Shown: piece after piece, positions 35,537-45,117 of the stretch
Position numbering within the stretch: the first letter of the stretch is position 1
Layout of the letters: the number at the start of each line of letters is the position of its first letter
Assembly: GCA_903892355.1 (NCBI GenBank)
Contig: CAITIE010000154.1
Span: forward strand, 1-49,350
From: an uncultured Pirellula sp.
GTDB taxonomy: Bacteria > Planctomycetota > Planctomycetia > Pirellulales > Pirellulaceae
Length of the DNA stretch: 49,350 nt
Reading direction: 5' to 3'
Position numbers and translations under genes: made by a program
The notes under the pieces: generated by a model
The model's database searches: none
Seen by the model: only the letters and a program-made list of their open reading frames with translations
Told to the model about the DNA's origin: nothing

Positions 35537-38500
35537 ATGCACGCTTTCTGGATGATTGAGAATCGACCTTTCAAAACGGCTACAGCTGGAATGCTGATGC
35601 TCTCAGCCTTGATTTCGGCATCGGAATGCTTTGGCCAAAATACGTTGCCAACCGAGCGTATCGAGGATGTGGATTTCTTCGAAACGCGCATCCGCCCTCT
35701 GCTGATCGCTCATTGTTTAGAGTGCCATTCGGATGCCTCGGCAAAGACGAGTGGTGGATTGGCCTTGGATAGCCGCCAAGGCTGGCAGAGGGGTAGCGAT
35801 AGCGGGTCAGCGATCGTTCCGGGGAAACCCGATGAGAGCCTTTTGATCGCTGCCATTCGGCGTCATGAGGGTGTTAGCGCGATGCCGCCTGATGAAGGAG
35901 GAAAACCTCTTTCCCAGCAAGAAATCGAAGACTTTGTGACTTGGATTTCGCGAGGCGCAGCAGATCCACGCACCCGCTCCGAACACGTGGCAGGCATGTC
36001 CTTGGAGACTGCGAAATCATGGTGGGCCTTCCAACCGTTAGCGCATCCGGTACCACCACCCATCGCGAATCCGGACTTTGCTTTCAATCCGATCGACAAC
36101 TTCATCGTGAACGAACTCGAGGAGTACGGCATCGAGCCTGTAGCGGTTGCCGACAAACGAACGTGGATTCGCAGAGCGACGCTGGATCTAACAGGACTCG
36201 TTCCGACGAGCGAAGAAATCGAATCGTTTCTCAACGATCCATCGGACGAGGCGTTTGCTACCGTGATCGATCGACTCCTCGCATCACCCGCGTACGGTGA
36301 ACGGTGGGGGCGGCATTGGCTGGATGTGGCACGGTATGCGGACACGGCCGGGGATGGGGCCGATTACCCTGTTCGCGAGGCATCGAAATACCGTGACTGG
36401 GTTGTCCGTGCGTTCCAATCCAACATGCCATGGAACGAGTTCTTACGTCAGCAAATCGCAGGGGATATCTATGCCAAGGAGCACCCGGATTCTCACTACG
36501 CAGATCTAGTCACCGCGACCGGGTTCCTGGCGATTGGAAAACGGTATGGCTATAGTCCATCTCCCGATTTCCAGCATCTCGATTTTGCAGATGTGATCGA
36601 TTCTGTAGGACGCTCGGTACTCGGACTTTCTCTAGGATGCGCAAGGTGCCATGATCACAAATACGATCCGATCACCATCAAGGACTATTATGGACTCTAC
36701 GGAATACTTCAGAGTACCCAGTGGGCATTCCCAGGTGGCGAAGAACATAAACGTCCTGCGAATTTCCCGCCATTGATTCCACCCCTAAAGGTCCAGGAAC
36801 GCGAACGCATCCAAGCGGAGCGTCTCAAGGAAATCGATCAAAAGATTTCCGAAAACCAGTTGTCGCGATTAGCAATCGATCCGAGATTTCGAGCGGGTGG
36901 GATCGACCTCGATCTGGAATCCCAGGAGTTGGAAAAGCCCCCCGGTCAACCGTGGTTGTCCGCTGGCCCCAACGCCGTTTGTGCACCCGCCCAGAGTCCC
37001 TTCCATCCTATTTTCGGCGAAGGCACACGCGGCGTGCGGCTTGGCCATGGAACGCCCCATGAAGGACTTCGCTACGTATTCGAAAAACGCGTGACTCCTT
37101 CCGATGGCAACACGATCCACTTTGCGATCGATTTCCGCCCATTGAGCTCGAGCACAGGCAATTCACCCTCTTCGGAAAAAGTGGCTGTAACCGATCAAGG
37201 CTCCTGTAGGTTCTACCTTGGACGAGGCGTGATCGAATCGACAGCGATCGAATGCAGTATCTCCGTCAACGAGTTTGCCATCAAGGAAAACAACACGTGG
37301 CGAGCTGTCGCTCCACTCGAACCCGACCGCTGGTATCACCTCCAGCTATCCATCGATCGCGAGAGAAAAACGATTTCCGGAACTATCGAATCGTCCGACC
37401 AAAGCTTCTCTATCGATCGTATTCCGGTCCCATCCGCGTGGGATGGAGTCCTCGACACATTTATTTGTGACGGTTTTGGGCACCGCGAAGGTCCGGTCAT
37501 CGCCCGAGATCTCGATAACCTCGCACTGCAAACGACTCCGCTTCCTCGCAAAGGCGATGCACCGTTGCCACGGATCGTTGAATCGCCGGAGTCAAAGACT
37601 CGGTTGGCAGATCTCGATCAACAACTAGCCCAATTCAATCAAGAGCGTGCGCGATTAGTGGCATCGGAAATCTATTCCGTGGCGTATGGCGTCAGCGATG
37701 GAAAACCCGTTGACGCGAAAATCCAATTACGAGGGGAACCCGATAAATTGTCGGAGGTTGTACCTCGCCGATTCCTTGAAATATTCGGCGGCTCCCCCAT
37801 CGCCCATGCGGAATCCGAGAGTGGTCGAAGGGATCTGGCGAATTGGTTAGCCGGCCCATCCAATCCCTTGACGCCACGCGTCTGGGTCAATCGAGTTTGG
37901 CATTGGCATTTCGGCCGGGGGCTCGTGGCGACTACAAGTGATTTCGGCGCACGAGGCGAACCGCCAACGCATCCGGAGTTGCTCGATTGGCTTGCCAGCG
38001 AGTTTGTTGCTTCCGGGTGGGACGTCCACGCGTTGCACCGAACGATCATGCTTTCGAGAACCTATCGCCTATCCAGTGCCACGCAATCCGAAGGGAGCCA
38101 AACGAGGTCGATCTCCCGTGCGAGCGAAATCGATCCCGGCAATCGCAATTTATGGCGATTCGCACGCAGACCTCTCGATGCGGAATCGATTCGAGATTGC
38201 ATGCTCCAGGTAAGCGGCCTTCTCGATCCAAGGATCCCAACAGAACATCCGTTCCCTCCTGTGGATAGCTGGGCGTTCACGATTCATAACCCGTTCCACG
38301 CCGTCTATGAAAGCGATCATCGCTCCATTTACTTGATGAGCCAACGCAATCGACGGCATCCCTACCTTTCCCTCTTCGACAGCGCGGATCCTAATCTCAG
38401 CGTTGCGGAAAGATCGTCTACGACCACCCCGACACAATCGTTGTTTTTAATGAACTCCCCTTTTGTGCACAGGGTCTCTGCAGCGTTTGCCGAGCAAATC

Positions 38501-38707
38501 CTCGCTCGCTCCGAAGACCAATCGAGCCGCATACGTTGGGTTTACGAAAAGGCCTTAGGTCGCAGCGCAACCGATCGTGACATCGATCGCGGATTGCAAT
38601 TTATTGAAAACTATCGTGGAGCAAATGGCCAATTCGATTCCGATGCCGCCTGGTCCGCTTATGCGAGAGTCTTACTGACGAGCAACCTCTTTCTTTTCTT
38701 GGAGTAG
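35537..38707 (+). CDS. PSCyt1-DUF1549-LamG-DUF1553 secreted cytochrome-like protein
   Basis: A 1056-aa relative of the protein at 2411-5353. A signal peptide (TATAGMLMLSALISASECFGQ) precedes the heme motif C60-L-E-C63-H64. DUF1549 follows (GERWGRHWLDVARYADT, LGCARCHDHKYDPI). An insert at about residues 475-665 has the concanavalin/LamG pattern (GVRLGHGTPHEGLRYVFEKRV ... RWYHLQLSIDRERKTISGTI) in place of the NPCBM of the other copy. DUF1553 fills about 752-1048 (NPLTPRVWVNRVWHWHFGRG). The function of the family is unknown; the lectin-like insert argues for contact with glycans. The DUF1501 gene follows after 7 nt. Confidence 0.93.
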   Translation: MHAFWMIENRPFKTATAGMLMLSALISASECFGQNTLPTERIEDVDFFETRIRPLLIAHCLECHSDASAKTSGGLALDSRQGWQRGSDSGSAIVPGKPDESLLIAAIRRHEGVSAMPPDEGGKPLSQQEIEDFVTWISRGAADPRTRSEHVAGMSLETAKSWWAFQPLAHPVPPPIANPDFAFNPIDNFIVNELEEYGIEPVAVADKRTWIRRATLDLTGLVPTSEEIESFLNDPSDEAFATVIDRLLASPAYGERWGRHWLDVARYADTAGDGADYPVREASKYRDWVVRAFQSNMPWNEFLRQQIAGDIYAKEHPDSHYADLVTATGFLAIGKRYGYSPSPDFQHLDFADVIDSVGRSVLGLSLGCARCHDHKYDPITIKDYYGLYGILQSTQWAFPGGEEHKRPANFPPLIPPLKVQERERIQAERLKEIDQKISENQLSRLAIDPRFRAGGIDLDLESQELEKPPGQPWLSAGPNAVCAPAQSPFHPIFGEGTRGVRLGHGTPHEGLRYVFEKRVTPSDGNTIHFAIDFRPLSSSTGNSPSSEKVAVTDQGSCRFYLGRGVIESTAIECSISVNEFAIKENNTWRAVAPLEPDRWYHLQLSIDRERKTISGTIESSDQSFSIDRIPVPSAWDGVLDTFICDGFGHREGPVIARDLDNLALQTTPLPRKGDAPLPRIVESPESKTRLADLDQQLAQFNQERARLVASEIYSVAYGVSDGKPVDAKIQLRGEPDKLSEVVPRRFLEIFGGSPIAHAESESGRRDLANWLAGPSNPLTPRVWVNRVWHWHFGRGLVATTSDFGARGEPPTHPELLDWLASEFVASGWDVHALHRTIMLSRTYRLSSATQSEGSQTRSISRASEIDPGNRNLWRFARRPLDAESIRDCMLQVSGLLDPRIPTEHPFPPVDSWAFTIHNPFHAVYESDHRSIYLMSQRNRRHPYLSLFDSADPNLSVAERSSTTTPTQSLFLMNSPFVHRVSAAFAEQILARSEDQSSRIRWVYEKALGRSATDRDIDRGLQFIENYRGANGQFDSDAAWSAYARVLLTSNLFLFLE

Positions 38708-38714
38708 CTCAATA

Positions 38715-40187
38715 ATGCAAAAACCGAACCTGCAGGGATGGCATGACGAACCTATTCCCGCCGCCAGTTCCCATAGAAAACTTCTTTCGCGACGAGCATT
38801 CACCGGTCGCGGGCTAGCTGGGATCGCAACAACGAGTCTTCTTGCTGGTTCGCTAGGTGCCGATGGAATTACAGAAGGGATCGCTGAGGGGATCAATCCG
38901 CTTGCTCCTCACGCAGGGCATTTTCCGCCGACAGCAGATCGAGTGATCTTCATCTATTCGACAGGTGGTGTTTCGCATGTTGATACATGGGATTACAAAC
39001 CGCAATTGACGGCCGATCATGGAAAGAAGATTACCGCGTCGCGATGGCTGAACAAGCCTGGTGCTTATGAACGATTTCTGATCAAGTCCCGATGGTCGTT
39101 CCAGCAGTACGGGCAATCCGGCATCTGGGCTAGCCAACTCTTTCCATATCTTGGGGGCATCGCGGATGATCTTTGCATTTTGAATGCGATGCACTGCGAT
39201 AGCGATGGGCATGATAAAGGAACCTTGGCCGCACACACGGGTTCTGCGCAATTTGCCCGGCCCAGTCACGGTGCATGGGTCAGCTATGGGCTAGGAACCA
39301 TCAATCAAAACCTGCCGTCGTTCGTGGTCCTGGCACCGCATGCACCCTATGCGGGAGCGCAAACGTGGGGGAGTGATTTTTTGCCTGGATGCCATCAAGG
39401 TACCCACGTGATTCCTGGCAAAGTCCCTCTTCCGAATTTGACACCGCAGGCGGTCTCCCTGGAACGCCAGCGAATGGAGCTCGATTTGCTCGCTCAGATC
39501 AATCGGGAGCAGGAAACCGAAAGCCCTCTCGATACCGCGTTAGAAGCGCGTATTCGATCATTTGAAACTGCGTTCGGCATGCAGCGTGAGGCCCCGGAAG
39601 CCTTTGACCTAAGCAGCGAATCGCCCGAGACACTCCGTCTTTATGGGCTGGAGGCGGGCGCCACCTCCGGCTTTGGTTGGCAGTGCATCATCGCTCGACG
39701 GTTGGCTGAACGTGGCGTACGGTTCCTCGAATTGATCGACACGGGCTCCAACAGCGCCGAAAACTGGGATTCGCACGGCAACATGGCCGATCACGAAAAA
39801 CTGGCCAAAGCGATTGACCAACCGATTGCGGGTTTGATCACCGATCTAAAGCGCCGAGGAATGCTCGACCGTACATTGGTGGTTTGGACCACCGAGTTTG
39901 GACGCACATCTTTTCACCAAACGGCAGATCATCCTGGGCGTGAACACCACAATCTCGTCTTCACCTCTTGGATGGCGGGGGGTGGTATTCGACGAGGATT
40001 CGTGCATGGGAAATCGGACGAGCATGGCATCCTTCCGGCGGAAGGCGCTGTCCACACGCACGACCTGCATGCGACCATGCTGCACTGCCTGGGACTCGAT
40101 CACGAGCGTTTGACGTACCGCCATGCCGGTCGGGATTACCGGCTCACCGATGTCGCGGGAAAAGTGGTTCGTGAGATACTTGCGTGA
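38715..40187 (+). CDS. DUF1501 family protein with Tat-type signal
   Basis: A 490-aa protein, the second DUF1501 member of the window. The twin-arginine leader is SRRAFTGRGLAGIATTSLLAG. Shared landmarks with the copy at 952 are VSHVDTWDYKPQL, TEFGRTSFHQTADHPGREHHN, SWMAGGGIRRGFVHG and the end VVREILA. The histidines and aspartates of the DHPGREHH stretch probably correspond to metal ligands of the alkaline phosphatase fold (inference). It is co-transcribed with the PSCyt gene 7 nt upstream. Unlike the first copy it has no sulfatase or regulator attached. Confidence 0.93.
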   Translation: MQKPNLQGWHDEPIPAASSHRKLLSRRAFTGRGLAGIATTSLLAGSLGADGITEGIAEGINPLAPHAGHFPPTADRVIFIYSTGGVSHVDTWDYKPQLTADHGKKITASRWLNKPGAYERFLIKSRWSFQQYGQSGIWASQLFPYLGGIADDLCILNAMHCDSDGHDKGTLAAHTGSAQFARPSHGAWVSYGLGTINQNLPSFVVLAPHAPYAGAQTWGSDFLPGCHQGTHVIPGKVPLPNLTPQAVSLERQRMELDLLAQINREQETESPLDTALEARIRSFETAFGMQREAPEAFDLSSESPETLRLYGLEAGATSGFGWQCIIARRLAERGVRFLELIDTGSNSAENWDSHGNMADHEKLAKAIDQPIAGLITDLKRRGMLDRTLVVWTTEFGRTSFHQTADHPGREHHNLVFTSWMAGGGIRRGFVHGKSDEHGILPAEGAVHTHDLHATMLHCLGLDHERLTYRHAGRDYRLTDVAGKVVREILA

Positions 40188-40191
40188 TCAG

Positions 40192-40225
40192 GCCCCATCC
40201 TCAAGGAGGGGCGTGCAAGCCCTCT
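40192..40225. terminator. Terminator between convergent DUF1501 and response regulator genes
   Basis: GCCCC-(A)-TCC, loop TCAA, GGA-GGGGC at 40192-40212: an 8-bp GC-rich stem with a single bulged A. CTCTTTT follows on the plus strand (40221-40227). Placed 5 nt after the DUF1501 stop, it fits a terminator for the plus-strand operon and perhaps for both directions. Confidence 0.6.
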
Positions 40226-40235
40226 TTTGCGAAGA

Positions 40236-40874
40236 TCAATTTCCGCCGATCAAGCCATGTCGCATCGCATACTGAACCAAGTCTGCCGATGTTGCCAGCT
40301 TCAAAATCGACATGATTCGCGCTTTGTGGTTCTCTGCCGTACGGGACGAGATCCCAAGACATGCAGCGACTTCTTTGGCGGATTTACCTTCGGCGAACAA
40401 TTGCAATACCTCCCGTTGTCGCGTCGTTAGCGATGGGTGTTCGGCAACCTCTACGGCCGGGTCGATTGCGGGTGGCAAATGGCTGGCAATTTCACTGGAA
40501 ACAAACGTGTGACCATCCAGTGCCGCATTGATTGCGTGCAACAGTTCGGCGCTCGCCGAATGCTTCAACACAAAACCCGATGCACCAATTTGGATTGCTT
40601 TTGCTGCGTAAGTGATATCCTTGTGCATCGTCAAGAAAACAACTTTAGCACGGCTTCCTTGTTTCTTTAGCCGTGATACAGCATCAAATCCATTGAGCAA
40701 TGGCATCGTAATATCCGCCACAATCACATCCGGATCGAACTTGCCAGCCTGCTCAAGCAATGCTCTGCCGTCTTCAACAATCCCGACCAGTTCAAATTCG
40801 GGCTCTAAAATACCCTTTAATCCGTCCGATACGATCCTATGATCATCTGCGATCAGAACTTTCGCTCTCGACAT
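40236..40874 (-). CDS. NarL/LuxR-type response regulator (orphan)
   Basis: A 212-aa two-domain regulator. The receiver has acidic residues DD at 10-11, the phospho-acceptor D54 in VIVADITMP, the Thr of FLTMH and the Lys of GFVLKHSA. The C-terminal LuxR-type HTH reads LTTRQREVLQLFAEGKSAKEVAACLGISSRTAENHKARIM. No histidine kinase gene is adjacent, so its partner is elsewhere or it is fed by another system. Alternative in-frame ATGs at 40907 and 41009 add unstructured residues; 40874 gives a standard receiver N-terminus. It is convergent with the DUF1501 gene and divergent from sbcD. Confidence 0.93.
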   Translation of the reverse strand: MSRAKVLIADDHRIVSDGLKGILEPEFELVGIVEDGRALLEQAGKFDPDVIVADITMPLLNGFDAVSRLKKQGSRAKVVFLTMHKDITYAAKAIQIGASGFVLKHSASAELLHAINAALDGHTFVSSEIASHLPPAIDPAVEVAEHPSLTTRQREVLQLFAEGKSAKEVAACLGISSRTAENHKARIMSILKLATSADLVQYAMRHGLIGGN

Positions 40875-41233
40875 TGATGGCGTTGCTACTGAATGGGCAT
40901 CCACCATAAAACACCTCTGCTTGGAGAACAGAATTAAACAAGATACACGACTCCCGCGCCCTGCAATCCTCGGGCGGGAGGAAAGGCGATTCACGCTGGG
41001 CAAATTCAACCTCGGCCAAACCCATGTCCTCGTATGGTACTCTCAATCCAACGTTTGCCAATGGTGACTCGATTTGCCATCATCGTTAAATTCGCGACAA
41101 TACGTTGTATTAACCGCGTGTAGTCGCACGTAAGTTCGGTGCATAGGTCCCCAAAAAACCGTTGACCAAGGTATAACAAATCCACCTAACAGCAGATCAT
41201 CCCATCCCTTATCCCCCTTGAGATCTCAAAACT
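40875..41233. other. Divergent region, response regulator / sbcD
   Basis: 359 nt with no gene recognised. A -10-like TATAAC lies at 41172-41177, about 55 nt before sbcD, without a clear -35. In-frame ATGs at 40907 and 41009 could extend the response regulator into it. Confidence 0.4.
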
Positions 41234-42394
41234 ATGCGATTCCTCCATACGGCGGACTGGCACCTAGGACGAACTCTTGCTGGTTTTGATCTCCTCGACT
41301 CGCAAGCGTACGTGCTCGATAACCTGCTGCAAATTGCTAAAGATGCAGAGGTTGACGCCATCGTGATGGCTGGCGACATCTACGACCGATCCGTACCGCC
41401 GGAAAAAGCGATTGAATTGCTTGACGATTACTTGATTCGACTGCGTCATGTCGCTCCGGTGTTGGCGATCGCTGGAAATCACGACAGCGGAAGTCGCATC
41501 GATTTCGGACGCCGATTGATGAAGGAGGCAGGGGTCCACCTGTCAGGAACAGCCTGGGGTGGCGGGGAGCGGGTGGATTTGCACGACCAATTCGGTATGG
41601 TCGCTTTCCACCTGATGCCTTTCGCACTCCCGGTTGAAGTTCGCAGTGTGCTTGGTGATGACGCCATCCGTTCTCATGAAGATGCTACGAAAATCCGAAT
41701 CGCGAATATGGATCGGAGTGGGACGCATCGTCACGTACTGATCGGCCATTTGTTTGCCCAGGGTGGGCTTGAGACCCAAGACTCCGAGAGAGACATCGCA
41801 GTAGGGGGTGTTGCATCTGTCCCACCATCCGTGTTCGATGGTTTTAACTACACGGCACTTGGCCACCTTCATCGTGCCCACAAGATTGAATCCGATTCTA
41901 TTCGCTATAGCGGCTCCATCTGCAGATACTCGTTCGCGGAGGAAATGCACCACAAGAGCGTCAGTATCGTCAGTATCGCAGCGGATGGTACTGTGAATAT
42001 CGAAGAAGTCACACTGCCACAGAAGTATGGCATGCGTACCTTGCGAGGGAGCCTTGAGCAAATCGAACAGGACGCGACGCGCGACGATCGCCGCGACTTG
42101 GACCTCATCCGCGTGGTGGTTACCGACCATCCCATGGTTCCGAGTGCCCATGGGCGTCTCAAGGCGATCTATCCACATCTGCTTGAGTTTTCCCCTGAAC
42201 TCCCTGAAACCGTAAGTTCTAGGGCGGACGGCCTCGGAGGGACTCAGTCCGTTGACTCACTCAAGGCGATATCTCCCCAACAGCAATTGGAACTCTTCTT
42301 TCAAGACCGATTTCGCGAGCAAGTCAACTCAGCGCATCAACTTCTCGCGAACGCGTGCATGGAACAAGCCATCATGGAAAGGGAGCCTGCATGA
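41234..42394 (+). CDS. sbcD: Exonuclease SbcD (Mre11-type nuclease subunit)
   Basis: A 386-aa metallophosphoesterase, the nuclease of the SbcCD complex, which cuts DNA hairpins and processes ends blocked by protein. The phosphoesterase motifs are in order: HTADWHLGR, VMAGDIYDRSVPP, AGNHDSGSR, LIGHLFAQGG and ALGHLHRAH. The capping domain and C-terminal SbcC-binding part follow. It overlaps sbcC by 4 nt (ATGA at 42391-42394), the usual coupling for this pair. Confidence 0.96.
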   Translation: MRFLHTADWHLGRTLAGFDLLDSQAYVLDNLLQIAKDAEVDAIVMAGDIYDRSVPPEKAIELLDDYLIRLRHVAPVLAIAGNHDSGSRIDFGRRLMKEAGVHLSGTAWGGGERVDLHDQFGMVAFHLMPFALPVEVRSVLGDDAIRSHEDATKIRIANMDRSGTHRHVLIGHLFAQGGLETQDSERDIAVGGVASVPPSVFDGFNYTALGHLHRAHKIESDSIRYSGSICRYSFAEEMHHKSVSIVSIAADGTVNIEEVTLPQKYGMRTLRGSLEQIEQDATRDDRRDLDLIRVVVTDHPMVPSAHGRLKAIYPHLLEFSPELPETVSSRADGLGGTQSVDSLKAISPQQQLELFFQDRFREQVNSAHQLLANACMEQAIMEREPA

Positions 42395-45117
42395 GATTTG
42401 AAAGACTAACCATTCATGGATTTGGCCCATTTCCTAAAACCGAAACGATTGACTTTGGCAAACTCAGCTCTTCCGGACTGTTCTTGATCACAGGTCCGAT
42501 TGGTGCTGGAAAGACCACGATGCTCGACGCGATTTGCTTCGCGTTGTACGGACAAACAACCGGAGAAGGACAAGCGAGCGGCGCGCTGGATGGTCGATCC
42601 GGTACAGAGCTTCGATGCTCCCGCTCAGCCCCTGACCAAGAGACAAAAGTCGAATTGGTTTTTCGCGTGAAAGATTCTTTTTTTAAGATCGAACGATCCC
42701 CGGAATACAGTCGTCCGAAGCGGCGTGGAGAAGGCACAACGCGAACTCCAGCCTCGGTCCATCTCTATCGCTGGGACTCCGCGGCAATCTTTTCGCCCTC
42801 CGAATCGAATGAATTGTCCGCAGAGCATCTGAATTGGCAACCTATCTCTTCAAGGGTCGCAGACGTCGCCTCGGAGGTCGAATCGATCACCGGATTCAAT
42901 GCCGAGCAATTCCGTCGTGTCATTGTGATCCCTCAAGGTCGATTCCGCGATGTTTTGATTTCTCCGCACGATGCACGACAGGATCTGCTCAAGAAGATCT
43001 TCGGCACCGAAGTTTTTGAAAGGTTCTCCCTCAAAACCATGGAGTGCGAACAGCGAAGGAAAGCCGCGTGGATGGACCACCAACGCTCCTTCGAAGATCT
43101 CCTCGCTCAGTTCCCGTGGACAAACGGTTTAACCAGCGAGGAAGTTCAAACTCGGATCGATGCGGATCTGCAATCGGCACAGGAGCAACTCGCGGCCGCA
43201 GAAACTCAGAAAAATGACTCGGAGTTGAAACTGGCGGAATCCAACCGAGCCCTCGGAGCAGCTCAAGCGATCGTGCGGCTTTGCGATTCGATCCGGCTCG
43301 AGGAGACAAAACTGCAAAAGGCGGAAGGCGAACTGAGAGAGCTAGAACGTATCCGCCCGGAATGGGAAAACGCTAAAGCCGCAGCATTGGTAGCCGACAA
43401 ACTAAGCCGTTTCCGAAACATAGAACGGCAGCTGCAACAAGATGTCGCTGCACTCGAAACGCTCGTCACCCGCTCGACCGAGGTAAAACTGCACTTGGAA
43501 AATCATCAATTGGCCCTTAAAAAGGCCAATCAAGAGTTCGAGAGCGTTGGTGAAATCAACCTTCGCCTTGGTCAAATCGCGGAAAGGGAACAACAGGTTC
43601 AGCAGGACAAAAAACGCTGGGTGAACGCAGAACAGGCCGTCGAAAAAGCGAAGGCTAACGCCGCGACAACAACCCAGGAATGGGACAATCTGCAAAGGCA
43701 ACTTCCTCATGCAGAAAAATCGCTCGCTGAGTCGAAACATAAATACGAAGCCGCGATGGCTCGATTTCACGCGGGAAGCGCAGCTCGATTGGCAGCGACG
43801 CTCGCCTCCGGAGACGCATGCCCCGTTTGCGGTAGCCATGAGCACCCCAATCCAGCGATTTCCACGGAGCGCATACCAAGCGAAGATGCATTGAAGCTCC
43901 TCCAGGACGCCATGAACTGCGAGAACGAGGAACTGCAACGACTGTCATTGGCACTCGCAACCACCCGTGAGCAGGAGCGGAACAGCCAACACGCAGTTGT
44001 CGCCGCCCAAGAGACGCTGTCTGAAACGCCGCCCCCACTTGATATCTCAGAACTGGTCCGTGAAGCGCAAACGCTGAAATCACGTCGCGATGAGATTATC
44101 AGGGCCAAAGATCTAGCCGAACGCGAAGCGCGTGCAGCTTCCGAACAATCCAACAAAGTTGAATTGGAAATCGCCCAGAAAAAAGCCACCATCGAAACCC
44201 TGCAGTCGCAATCGACAATCGCCCGCAATGAGCTGGATTCCGCGCTGTCGCTTTCATCCTTGAAAACAGTTAATGCCGTCGATGCAGCCACACGCGAGAC
44301 TGAATGGATCTCCAAGATCGAACGAGAAGTCAATAACGCGACAAAAGCCCTTCAAGCGGCGACATCAAGTCTTGATGCTTTGCGATCTACCCTCGGCGAT
44401 CGCAGGCCACCCAATATGCAACAATTGGAGTCGGATCATGCGGCCATTGCATCGGCTCTCATGGATATCGAAAAATCAACCGCAGCTGCTAAACAGTCAC
44501 GAGACGCACTCGCCACGTTCAATATTCAATATGCGGAACGATACCAACAAAAAGCATCCTCTGAAAAAGAGTACCAAACAGCGCTGACACTATCCCAGAT
44601 GGTGAACGGTAAAACGCCAGGAGGCGACCGCGTATCACTCCACTCGTGGGTCCTCGCATCGGTGATGGAGCAAGTCCTCGCGCAGGCCACCAGTATTCTT
44701 CGCCATATGACTCGAGGAAGATACGAATTGATCCGCTCGACGATTACGACCGGGGGCACGGGCCAAAAGGGATTGGAGATCTCCGTTTCAGACACATGGA
44801 ATGGCACGACTAGGCCAGCCAGGACGCTTTCTGGGGGCGAAACATTCCTCGCATCCTTGGCACTGTCATTGGCCCTGGCACAAACAGCAGCCTCTTACCA
44901 AGGAGGGCGGCCTCTCGAAACCGTTTTCATCGATGAAGGCTTTGGTTCGCTCGATGCGGAAAGCCTCGAAGCTGCCGTATCGGCACTTACCTCGCTGCGC
45001 GAACAAGGTCGCGTGGTAGGAATCATTTCGCACGTCGATGAAATGCGTCGCACCATCGGAACCCAATTGCGTTTCACTCGAATCGGGGAAACCGTACAAA
45101 CTGAAATTATTGGTTGA
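42391..45117 (+). CDS. sbcC: Exonuclease SbcC (Rad50-type ATPase subunit)
   Basis: A 908-aa SMC-like ATPase partner of SbcD. Walker A is GPIGAGKTT (residues 35-43). Two long coiled-coil arms flank the zinc hook C477-P-V-C480. The ABC signature LSGGETFLASLALSLAL and Walker B TVFIDEGFGSLD come at the C-terminus. The start at 42391 overlaps the sbcD stop; an in-frame ATG at 42355 lies inside sbcD and is not needed. The stop overlaps the end of the convergent hydrolase gene by 11 nt. Confidence 0.96.
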   Translation: MRFERLTIHGFGPFPKTETIDFGKLSSSGLFLITGPIGAGKTTMLDAICFALYGQTTGEGQASGALDGRSGTELRCSRSAPDQETKVELVFRVKDSFFKIERSPEYSRPKRRGEGTTRTPASVHLYRWDSAAIFSPSESNELSAEHLNWQPISSRVADVASEVESITGFNAEQFRRVIVIPQGRFRDVLISPHDARQDLLKKIFGTEVFERFSLKTMECEQRRKAAWMDHQRSFEDLLAQFPWTNGLTSEEVQTRIDADLQSAQEQLAAAETQKNDSELKLAESNRALGAAQAIVRLCDSIRLEETKLQKAEGELRELERIRPEWENAKAAALVADKLSRFRNIERQLQQDVAALETLVTRSTEVKLHLENHQLALKKANQEFESVGEINLRLGQIAEREQQVQQDKKRWVNAEQAVEKAKANAATTTQEWDNLQRQLPHAEKSLAESKHKYEAAMARFHAGSAARLAATLASGDACPVCGSHEHPNPAISTERIPSEDALKLLQDAMNCENEELQRLSLALATTREQERNSQHAVVAAQETLSETPPPLDISELVREAQTLKSRRDEIIRAKDLAEREARAASEQSNKVELEIAQKKATIETLQSQSTIARNELDSALSLSSLKTVNAVDAATRETEWISKIEREVNNATKALQAATSSLDALRSTLGDRRPPNMQQLESDHAAIASALMDIEKSTAAAKQSRDALATFNIQYAERYQQKASSEKEYQTALTLSQMVNGKTPGGDRVSLHSWVLASVMEQVLAQATSILRHMTRGRYELIRSTITTGGTGQKGLEISVSDTWNGTTRPARTLSGGETFLASLALSLALAQTAASYQGGRPLETVFIDEGFGSLDAESLEAAVSALTSLREQGRVVGIISHVDEMRRTIGTQLRFTRIGETVQTEIIG

